Source: Rostratula benghalensis
Taxonomy: Eukaryota; Chordata; Aves; Charadriiformes; Rostratulidae
Direction: 5' to 3'
NCBI GenBank assembly: GCA_013399305.1
Contig: VXAI01000088.1
Location: forward strand, 1,108,341-1,172,340
Length of the DNA: 64,000 bases
The notes under the pieces: model-generated
Told to the model about the DNA's origin: nothing
The model's input: the letters and a program-made list of their open reading frames with translations, nothing else
The model's database searches: none
In this document: positions 1-9,010 of the stretch, one piece after another
Layout of the letters: every line of letters begins with the position of its first letter
Numbering within the stretch: position 1 is the stretch's first letter
Made by a program: the position numbers and the translations under genes

Positions 1-110
1 GCCCCAGCCGCCCCCAGCCCAGCCCTGTGGTGGGTCGGTGCCGCAGCCCACCCCGAGCCTCTCCACACGGGCGCCCATCCTCGCTTCAGGCATCTTCCCC
101 TCTCCTCAGG
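1..110. promoter_or_regulatory. GC- and CpG-rich left edge (possible CpG-island margin or GC-rich exon edge)
   Basis: The first 90 or so bases hold seven CpG dinucleotides and are dominated by C and G, in sharp contrast with the AT-rich DNA that fills most of the window. CpG is normally depleted in vertebrate DNA, so such clustering usually marks a CpG island or a GC-rich exon. A pyrimidine run ending in CAG (91-109) resembles a splice acceptor. Because the block is cut by the window edge, promoter, exon and simple GC-rich DNA cannot be told apart. The regulatory label is an inference. Confidence 0.35.
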
Positions 111-215
111 CTTCCTGCTCAAGTTGAAAGGAGAGGTATCTGCCAGCGGGAAGGATCTTTTCCTTTGCAGAATGGTCTTTTATTTTGGATTTTGCACAGT
201 AGGTAATTTCCGGAT

Positions 216-246
216 GGGGATGGGGGTCGGGGGGGTGGGGGTGGGG
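216..246 (+). other. G-quadruplex-forming motif
   Basis: Five G-tracts of 4, 5, 7, 5 and 4 bases are separated by loops of only one or two bases. This far exceeds the usual G3+N1-7 criterion, so a very stable quadruplex on the + strand is expected. It lies about 100 bp inside the CpG-rich left edge, the kind of place where G4 motifs cluster near vertebrate promoters and first exons. No function is proven by the sequence alone. Confidence 0.75.
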
Positions 247-276
247 TTCTGCTGTGGAAACCAGGCTGCAAAATGA

Positions 277-1620
277 GATGTTCATAGCATCTTCCCCAGG
301 GTCCTGCTCCTTGTCCCCGGTGTCTGCCTCCCCGGACAGGATATCCGGGAAGGGGTTTTACAGCTGCCCAGAAACACCACTTGGGGAGTACATCCCAAAC
401 ACCAGCTGCCATTTACTGGGGGCCCCGGCTACTATTGTCCTGCAGCAGGAAGGGGGATGGACCCAAGACAGTGTGCGAAAATAATGTGAAGTCTAGTTAA
501 TAGGCATGGTCTTGGGATGAGTTACATGGGATCAGGCACACGGCATGCAGGAAAGACAACAGATGGCATGAAAAACCGTTCTTCTCTCCCTTTTCCTCAA
601 GGAGTTCATACTGATGGGAAATATGCCAAAATTTTCCAGAGTCTCAAAGCCTAAATAAAGAGTTATTACATTTCCATGAATCAGAAAGCAAGTATTCTCA
701 GTCTGTTTCAATCAGAGTGGCTCCTCCAGCTGTAGAAGACTCTGCACATTTGCTTCATATGGTAACTTTGAACCAGGGAGACATGTAGCAGCTACAGCCA
801 AGAGTGCCATTTGTTTGCTCCTACAACCTAGACAAGGAAAACCCTGGCACTGGGGTGGTATCACTGTCTATTTTTTATTTCACACCAGTACAAGGTGGCA
901 CACCCACTAGGGTAGGTGAAATCATCAGGTTTGCAATCTCTTACTCCACGTTGGCGACAGATACTTGTTTTGTTCTCCCCTTCTAAAAATGTGTTCCTTT
1001 TCCCCTGTTTATGGCATCTGTGCTTGCGTGCCACTGTGTGGTCCCACCTTGTCTCTCCATCTACCAAGGCTGGTCCAGACCTCCAGGCAGCCAGCCGAGC
1101 GAGACCTGCAGCTTGGCAGGACAAGGAGGTGCCTGTGCTGTAGGTGGCACTCTTTGATCCCACTCAGCCAGAGACCAAGGGCTGGCCTCTGTTAGCCATC
1201 ACACTGCAGTTGGAGGTGCTGTAGTTCCACAGAGACATAAAACAGAGGTTCAGGCAAAGTGCCATCCTTAAAAATGCCACGGCACTTACCCTGCAACAGT
1301 AGGAGTGTTACCTCCAGCGCCCAAGCCAAATCTTAATTTGAGTAATTTACACGCTGCTTACCTAGAATTCTCCAGGTGGTTTCAACTAGATAAGGCAATT
1401 CAAGGTTTTCTGGTCGCTGTGGTGTTCTGCGGTGCTGCTTTGTGTTGTTACACAGCTGTTGCATTTCACCTCGAGGTGGCTGTACAGCAGCTGTTGACAA
1501 AGTGATTCTACATTTACAACATGTGTAAGTGTGTTGGTGAAGTTTGTAAAGCATGTTGAGCGCTTTCTGGATTAAAAGCACGACGACGTGCATGCAAATG
1601 CGTTGCAATTACCATTATGC
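277..1620. other. No gene seen; unique-looking non-coding DNA
   Basis: Short reading frames on both strands (up to 100 codons) overlap one another and show no domain or family resemblance. No repeat family or RNA gene is recognisable. Base composition falls from GC-rich at the left edge to mixed. Confidence 0.5.
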
Positions 1621-1870
1621 ACATCTCTCCCCTTAATGGGAGCTGCAAACGTGCAGCTGAAAAGGATTCTTAATTCTCTCAAGGCATAATAGCCACATCA
1701 GCAAAAGATGTGTTAATGGAAAATGGCTCTATTCATGCGGACTTATCAGGGGGGAAAAGCGTCAACCATTTTGCTCGGAGCAGCAACTTCAAAGACGCCT
1801 CCATCCATTCATACTGCAAACCAGCCTCGCTGAGGAGGGACGCTGAGTAAACACTGAAAAGGAGAAAATA
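1621..1870. other. Candidate conserved non-coding block (unverified)
   Basis: This stretch is free of simple repeats and CR1 and has a mixed, motif-rich texture: a TTAATGG element near 1713, an ATTCATGC octamer-like element near 1731 and an AGATAAG GATA-type site near 1871. Such texture is typical of vertebrate developmental enhancers but is not proof. Only a multi-species alignment can show conservation. Confidence 0.15.
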
Positions 1871-2660
1871 AGATAAGGCGCATGGGAGGTTTTACAAAGA
1901 GAGAACACATTTCGCTCTTCCCACTGCCCTACATGGGTTTAAGTGCCTGACCGTGAGCCCCCAATTATGTTATTGTTGAAGTGCCTTTGAAGCACCATGC
2001 AAGCTCTTATATTCCAAGAAGTCACAGGAAAGGATGTCGCCGTTGTTTTTATGCAACTCACCAGTTCTTAATGGACTTCATATGGTCTCTGCATTTTCAA
2101 AGCAGCCTTCCTTATCACAACTGCAGCATGGCTCTCTCTTCTCTGCAAAGTCTTCGTAACAAATGTACTGTTTCTCTGTCTCCAAACCCATATACGCATA
2201 AATCTCCCTCCAATCCTGCAAAGGCTTGTGAAGCGACATCCTCAGTTAACTACTAATTCAAACATCATCATTATAAGTATACAAATTAACTTCCAATCAA
2301 CTACATTTCTGTCTGTTCTGGTATATTGGGTCCACACCAAGCTCAGAATCCAAACCTCACACTGAGAGAAGTGGGAACATCTTCAGAGACTTGGCGGAGA
2401 TGCTGCCAGACTGCATCATGATCATGCTTAACAGCAATTATTCCTGCTTTGGTACCTCCTGTTTGTGAGGTGGCATCAGGAGCAGAGCCCAGGCCTGACC
2501 TTTGGGGTACCCAATTTGTGATGACCTCAGGGCAGTACAGAGCTGTTAGTGGAGCAGAGCTGCTGAGCCGTACCATCTGGTCACTTGGACTTTTTAAGGT
2601 CTCTGGGACTCTTGGTTTAAGTCTCTTGGAGTCTTGTTGGGTTTTTGATTATTATTTAAG

Positions 2661-2680
2661 AACAAAACAAAACAAAACAA
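2661..2680. repeat. (AAAAC)n simple repeat
   Basis: Four units of an AAAAC-type pentamer are read directly from the sequence. It belongs to a scattered class of A/C-rich tracts seen repeatedly in this window. Confidence 0.8.
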
Positions 2681-2896
2681 CCCACAACATTCTGTGCATG
2701 ACCTAGAGGGTGAATAACTGTTAACTTTGATTTCAATGTGACTTGTAAAAAAAAAACAAACATGAATAATCCTTGACAATTTCAGAGTATCGTATTATTC
2801 ATCTAATCTGGTTCTGAAAGCGACAAAGCTACAACATCTTTAACAGCTGCATGTGTGACATGAGTCAATGAGACTTGGCTTCTTGCTCCTAGGCTT

Positions 2897-2928
2897 AAAA
2901 AAAAAAAGCAAAAAAGAAAAAAAAAAAA
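2897..2928. repeat. Interrupted poly(A) tract
   Basis: Three A runs of about 11, 6 and 12 bases are separated by GC or G. No element body or AATAAA signal is visible immediately upstream, so it cannot be assigned to a retrocopy. Confidence 0.75.
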
Positions 2929-5439
2929 GCACAGGCTTATTCTTGTCAGGTTTTTCCTCTAGAAGTAGCTGCTCACTTTGTTTGAAGGAGACCAGCCTGC
3001 ACAATTCAAAACCTGAAACCTCCATCTGAACCTGATGCTACAACTGGGCAGGATACTCAGCTGTGCACTGCTGGTGGCACTATGCAGGTATTGCAATATT
3101 TGACCAAGTACTGGCTGGGCTTGGAGGTGAACATGTTTAGGAAGAAAAATGGAGTTTTTAGCTTCCATGCAAGTAATACACATTGACAAACAAATGTATA
3201 AAAATGGGGATATTATTAATTTTTTAACAATACGCATTTCTATTGTTTCTGTCTCCATGTCTCCAGGCAGCTTGATGTTGCAGTCCACACTATGTCTTCA
3301 AAGTAGTTTACATACCAACTAACTGTAAAATAATGTAATTATTATGTAGAGATACTTACTGTCTTATTCATAACAACAGAGAAATTATAAGCCTAATACA
3401 AAATTGTCTTAAGAAGGTAAAAGCCAAGTTATTTTTAGTTTTATCCATTGAATCTAAATTCATTGGGTCCTTGTAATCTAAATTTGTTTTTCACTGGAGC
3501 ATTCAGAACCATGTTGAACAGACAATGGGCAACGCAACCAGCGACTGACGGTGCCAAACAGCCTTCATCCTGACACCAGTGCTTGAAACGCTGAGAGGTT
3601 TATCACAAGGACCCAACGGCCACCCAAACATCCATGCTTCAGGTGGCTCTCAGGTATGTGCATGGGGGGAACATTCAACCTGGGCAGCTGGGCTAAACTT
3701 TGACTAAAGTGAAAACTTCCAAAAAGTATGATGTGGATGTGCAAGTGGCCTGAGCACCAACTGCTTTGATTTATTGTGCCAAATGACCTGTTATCACAGA
3801 GCTGCTGGGGATGATGTTCTGTCTCTGTCATGTCGTGGAGCCTAAGAGGAGGATGGGGAAACACCAAGGAAGTTGGAGAAGGTGCGAACGTTTGCTATGG
3901 AAGGTCCAAGTTGTAGCAGACACAGCATGTCTACCGTGCAACACTGAGAAAATATGAACTCTGCTAAGGGGAAAAGATCCCTCCTAAAACTTTTCTCAAT
4001 GACCATTTATCATTTATATGTGAAATCCAGACATGGTGCAAAGTCACAGGGACTATTGCATGCTGACTACCAACACCTTCTCCTCATCCAGAAACACTGT
4101 GGACATCTCAGACACTTGAAAGGTACTTTATTTTTTCGTATGTTCACATTTTATCCGAGCCTGTAGTCTCCAATGCATAAGAGCACTATCTCAGTGAGCA
4201 ATGCTGATATATACATCATATTAGAAGCACGTTATCTTATTAATATCTTGTATTTCACTGCTTGTTTTCTGAAAACTTGTTGCTGAAATCTGAAATGGTC
4301 CTCTCTGGATCTGTCTGTGCAGAGAAACACTGATTTCTTGGTCTACAGCCAGTCTGGCTGACTGCCCATTTCTAAGTAGGGAGACTAAAGTGGATCTTTC
4401 AAACTTAAATTTAAATTTAAATAGTCTTTTAGTTGCATAGGAATGAGATCACTTCCTTAGTTAATAACTACCAGGGATGCTGGTTTACATTGCTTGGTGG
4501 AAAAAAGAATTAAAATTGTAGACATTATTAGCTGCGCAGTTTTCTGAGAATTTCTCATTTTATGCTGATATGATTTAAAAAATTAAAAAATGTTCCATGA
4601 CTGGCAAGCATTCTATTTTTTCAGGGGGCTGGAATGTATATTAATCATCTACATCATAAGGAAAAAAGAAATATAGATGACATTTTGTGCATTGTTAGCC
4701 ACTGACTGTATTTCTTCTCTTTGCATTGATTCATATATTAAATTAATGTGGCAGTCTTTCACTGAGTAGAATTAAGAAGCACAATGCCATCGTTCAAGAA
4801 GAGCATCCAGGCAGATTGTGAGGTGACTTTGCTTCAGGTGTTAAAGCCAGCTTTAAATTAACTGAGCCGGATACCTCTGTGCAGCCTTGTGCTCTATGAT
4901 TTGGGCCTACTCTTCCTTGCACTGCCCACACACACCTACCCGCTGGATTGTATCATTGGAAAGCCAGCCCAGAAACACTTAATTTTTTTCAGCCATCATG
5001 CAAGAAAATATTTTGGGGGGAAAAAAAAATAAAAATTGCAAGAAACGCTTACAAAGACCCTGATACTTTCAACCACATAAATTGTGTGCAAAGCATCTCT
5101 CTATCTAGGCATCATTTCTCAGAGGGCAAGAGGTAAGAAAGTGTTTTAATCTGTCTGTTAGATTCTTCTTCCTGATTTTTGCAGTCAGATGCCATACAAA
5201 GGAAAGGCTGGCTACACAGAAAGGCAGAATCAACAACAAAAATTTTAGTAAAAAGTTGAAAAAACTCTCTATGACACAGATTTCGCCTACTGGTAAAATG
5301 GTCTTCCTTGATAATTTATTAAACCAACCTTCCTATTTCCTTTTTTTTTTTTAAACTTTTAGGTTTTGGCTCCTTTGCCCTACAACTACAGGGCAGTTTA
5401 TTTTATTGTGACTTGAAAGAATGATATAACAGCAGCCCA

Positions 5440-5650
5440 GAAAGGAAGTCGAGCCTCTTACCAGCATTTCTCTGCATCTCACCTTCATTACAGAGTAACT
5501 TACTCCTGGCTGGGCAAGCCTGTGAAGCTTAGTGTGCCTTTAGAGGGAACTTTGAAGCTACTAACATCCTTGCAGATTGGGTAAGTGTTGCATTATGGTG
5601 GCTTGCAGCCCCAGATAGGGCCCTTATCTGCTTTGAACTTCACTAACAAC
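5440..5650. other. Block containing a GATA-type palindrome; possible regulatory element
   Basis: At 5613-5629 an AGATA half-site, a GGGCCC core and a TTATCT half-site form an almost perfect inverted repeat that is one base short of a symmetrical 18-mer. Paired WGATAR sites are known binding sites for GATA factors. The surrounding 200 bp lacks repeats. Regulatory function is inferred only. Confidence 0.25.
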
Positions 5651-5739
5651 CTCAGAAAAAATCAAATGCTCTTAGCAGGCAAGAACTCGCTTTCCACACT
5701 CAGGTTCAGATTTCCAAAGCGTAGAAAGCCTCAGTTTTG

Positions 5740-5794
5740 ATTTGGGTTTGGTTTTGGTTGTTTTTTTGTTTGGTTTTTTTTTTTCCCCCTTCCC
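5740..5794. repeat. T/G-rich low-complexity tract, copy 1
   Basis: A T-rich tract with interspersed GG ends in a T11 run followed by C/T. Positions 5756-5790 match 6056-6090 at 30 of 35 bases with an offset of exactly 300. The 80-codon frame read through it (5742-5984) is low-complexity and not credible as a gene. Confidence 0.7.
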
Positions 5795-6047
5795 TGAAAG
5801 TAGGGCTAGCACGACCATAGCCAGTTTAAGTTCCGAGGAGGAGGGAGCCCGTGTGAGCACAGATAAACTCCTGATACAGAAGAAATTGCCCTGTGTGTGC
5901 GCAGATTGCTCACTGGAGCAGGATTTGCACAGCCAGGCCCCACAGCATCATTCTACTGAGACTGAAACAGCTGAAACCTTTTGAAATTGTTTGGACTGTG
6001 CATGCCAGAAACTTAAATCAAAAAGGTTTTCTTTTACACAGTCGCAG

Positions 6048-6099
6048 TTTTTTGTGGTTGGTTTTTTGTTGGGTTTTTTTTTTTCTCTTTCCCTCTCCC
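6048..6099. repeat. T/G-rich low-complexity tract, copy 2
   Basis: This is the partner of the tract at 5740-5794: the same order of GGTTG, T6, GTT, GG, T11 and then pyrimidines. The flanks outside the tract do not clearly match, so either only this piece was duplicated or the similarity is convergent slippage. Confidence 0.7.
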
Positions 6100-6464
6100 G
6101 GAGTGATAATTACAAACACAGTTAATCCAGCTCAGACTGTATCGGGAGATAGCTATAATTCATTCTGGCGAGGTGGCCTTGCCAGGCATTTATAAACACT
6201 GTGAGAAAGGACTCAGCTCTGCCCTGCTCTCCTCCTCTGAGGAACACCGCCAAGGCTGCAAGGAGTGCAACAGGGACCTATTGAAGTTATACATGCCATT
6301 TGCAGTTTAAGGGAAACAGCTCCTTCCAAAATTCTACCAAACCAGCCCTCAGCACAGAGATATCCTATTATTGCTTCCATGGCAGTAAAATAACTACTTC
6401 TTATCTGAGCTCTGGTTTGTTTGCAGTTATTCCTCATCCCAGTACAATATCTCTCTGGAGCGTG

Positions 6465-6654
6465 GGGCTCTTTGAAGCTCTGCCTAGAGAAGTTGTAGCT
6501 GCCCCACCCTTAGAGGTGTTCAAGACCAGGCTGGATGGGGCTTTGAGCAATCTGGTCTGGTGGGAGGTGTTTCCATGGCAGGGGTGTTGGAACTCGATGA
6601 TCTTTAAGGTCCCTTCCAACTCTAACCCTTCTATGATTCTCTGATTCCATGATG
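6465..6654 (+). mobile_element. CR1 LINE 3' fragment (about 190 bp, 5'-truncated)
   Basis: The sequence follows the avian CR1 3' untranslated consensus in order: a gggctctttgaagctctgcc-like start, 'gaggtgttcaagaccaggct', 'gatggggctttgagcaat', a short gap in the ...ggtgt...catggcaggg part, 'ggaactcgatgatcttta' and 'aggtcccttccaactct'. It ends in imperfect octamers (ATTCTCTG, ATTCCATG). CR1 is the dominant non-LTR retrotransposon of birds and inserts mostly as 5'-truncated copies without target-site duplications. This copy lacks all coding sequence and is inert. The divergence and the missing consensus bases suggest it is not recent. Confidence 0.93.
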
Positions 6655-8480
6655 CGAGTCTCTTGGATCAGGGGAAGGGAATCTTTGTGCGATTCTGCCT
6701 TTCTGGAACTGTGTATTTTGTGTCAGGAAAAACGTCCTAAACAATACATCATTATCTTGGTTCAGAACTACTTCTGAGTCCCTTATGCTGCTGTAAATGG
6801 CCCCGCAGAAGTCAGTAGGGGGAGGTTCAGCCCTTGGACGAAATCTTGACTCCAACAAAGTCAGGGCAAGTTTTGCCATTGACTTCCTGGGGGAAAGGCT
6901 GTATCCCTATTGTTTAGCATTGGCTTTATCTGAAGTCAGCGTGTGTCAAGTGGGTCCGAGTGCATTTTTGCTGCTTGCATTTCCAGTAATTGCCTATTTA
7001 GTTTTGTTTGGAGGATGCAGTAGCGACTCTTGGTTATTGCTAGCAGCAAGCAACGTTATATGTCACACAGACCTTTACAAACCCTTCCACCTCTGCTGTG
7101 GTGCAGACATGCTGTACAGCTACGCTACTCAAAGGGTCCTTGAAAGTTCAGAAGTTCTATTTTTATTAGCTGTTAAAGTTCCAGTAAGTGAGAAATGTAT
7201 CCGCTCTGAGATAACACAAATATAGCACACTAGCAAGTGTTAACAGGTTAACAGGATTTTTACAATACTTGAAAAATGTCACATCAGAACTTTTTTTGGT
7301 GCTTACTAAATTTTCAAATAACTTTGCCCTCCAAGAATTTGGGATCGATCCTGCAAACAAGGGTCACCCACTACCGCCATGGAGTGTGTGCATAGTGCAA
7401 GCCCAAGGGGTCTGCTGAGCACAGAAGGATCTTTCCCAGGCTTAAAATTCAACCAGCAGCCTGAGTGCTTTGCTGGAGAAAGGCCAGAGTGACCAGCATC
7501 TTGGAGAATTAAGCTCCCAAAATGAGTAGTAAGAATTTGAAGGGACAGGCCTATAATTCCTAAAACTAAACCCAGTTTTGAACCCAAAAGCATTCTATAC
7601 AAATCTTCTATAGCCTTCTTGGGTCCTTTTTAAACAAATTCCCGCATAAACAACCAGACAGCATGACTTGATAGGGTGAAATCAACAACTGCTGTGTTCA
7701 AGATGATTATTTAAATCACACAAGTACCTTCACTGAAGTTGAAGAGTGTATGTGAGTGAGCAGAGATTTACTAAATTGACTAAGGAGCTCCCACATCTTC
7801 TCTTTAGTGAAAATTAACAGTTTAGGTCTGAGCGGTACTTGAACCAGCAGCTGCATCACACATCAATAAGCCAGCTCAGATGGGGAGTGCTCTTTTGAAG
7901 GGAACTTCCCAGCCATGTCCCAATCCTCTCTGTTCATTTTCTCCAAGGAAGGATGCACACATTAATTAAAATATTGCCATGAATTATTACTTCAGGGCCT
8001 TTGTTGTTTCCTTGACGTTAACCCATTTATCTGCAATTGTTATTATGATATGGCACAATCATTTCCTTTTGCTAGTACAGGTTCTTGTATGGATTACCTA
8101 TTACTGTGGAAAGTGAGAGCAGCTGACACTGTTACTCTCTGCAAAAAAAAAAAAATATTATACTGGTTTCTATAGGATAGAGATATAAAGCTCAGGGTGA
8201 ACCCTTTTGGGCTTGGTGCTCATGCCTTTGAGTGGATGTTGAGTCTGCTGTCACCAGCTGCATCTCCACTGCAGTTTGTCTCTCACAGCAACTTTCACCA
8301 AACTGCACTATAAATGGTCTGAGACCCATTGTAGGACCTGGACCAAACCAAGACAAACTCAGCTCAGCTTTTAGAGCCTGTTAGCTTGCTTTTTCTAGAA
8401 AGGACAGGCACCTACCGCTAGGTATTGTGCAAAAGGAAGCCAGGGGCAGGGAGACACCACCAGAGGAAGGCTTTACTCTT
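6655..8480. other. No gene seen; unique-looking DNA with a possible conserved block near 7960-8075
   Basis: A 142-codon frame (6797-7225, +) is the largest here. It has several hydrophobic stretches but no recognisable domain and no splice context. Around 7960-8075 there is a TTAATTAA element, a CCTTTGTTGTTTCC (7999-8012) SOX/FOX-like stretch and an ATTTATCTG element, which is enhancer-like texture but unverified. A13 runs from about 8143 to 8155. Confidence 0.45.
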
Positions 8481-8549
8481 TCCTACCATTAATACATTAT
8501 AGCCTTACATACAAAAGAAGGATGATCACAAAAAAAGTAGTGATTGGTA

Positions 8550-8580
8550 CTGGCACATTTCAGCTGGCACATCTCAGCTG
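8550..8580. repeat. 14-bp tandem duplication
   Basis: The unit ctggcacatttcag (8550-8563) is followed directly by ctggcacatctcag (8564-8577) and then by the first three bases of a third unit. There is one mismatch between the full copies. The period is not a multiple of three, which argues against protein-coding constraint here. Confidence 0.8.
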
Positions 8581-8639
8581 CAATTGCAAATTTGGAACTG
8601 GTGCTCATGAGCCAGAAATGCTTGTAGAGTTTTGTTTTT

Positions 8640-9010
8640 TTCCCAAAATGTGAGCTTTGCAGAGGAAGAAACCCAAATTGAGACTTCCGTCCGAAGTGGC
8701 ACCATCTGCTGGTCCCTGTCTCAGGCTTCACGCCCCTCCTGAAGTCCTTTGCTCGCCTGGAGCTGCTGAGCTTCAGCCTGTCCTTCATCTCGCCCTTGAA
8801 ACCCAATGCCTTGGTGCAGCACGAGCAGCTCTCGCACGTGTCCCCGCAGCTCCACACTCGGTCTGCATCTGTTATGGAGAGGGAGGGATGGAACAACGAT
8901 GTGATTGTGCATTCAAGTAAGTGCTGTCCCTGTCCCTTGCAAGGACTGCTGAGGCAAGCAGCAAACAAATCACTCTGCCGGGCCCACAGAGGGAAGGGGA
9001 CCAAGAAGCA
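8640..9010. other. GC-richer island with overlapping open frames; no gene supported
   Basis: This 370-bp stretch is richer in G+C and CpG than its surroundings and is open in three frames. The longest is a 171-codon frame on the - strand (8489-9004) with a Cys cluster (CGDTCESCSCC) followed by a Lys/Arg-rich part. No family is recognised. Higher GC by itself lengthens chance frames, and no good splice-site pair was seen. It could be an old exon, a lineage-specific transcript or chance. Confidence 0.25.

Larger units (their letters stand above)
1871..5439. other. No gene seen; AT-rich DNA with short A-rich tracts
   Basis: The stretch holds an (AAAAC)n tract (2661-2680), an interrupted poly(A) (2897-2928), a short TTTAAA-type repeat (about 4405-4422) and a poly(T) near 5340. 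The reading frames (up to 109 codons) have no recognisable product. Confidence 0.5.
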
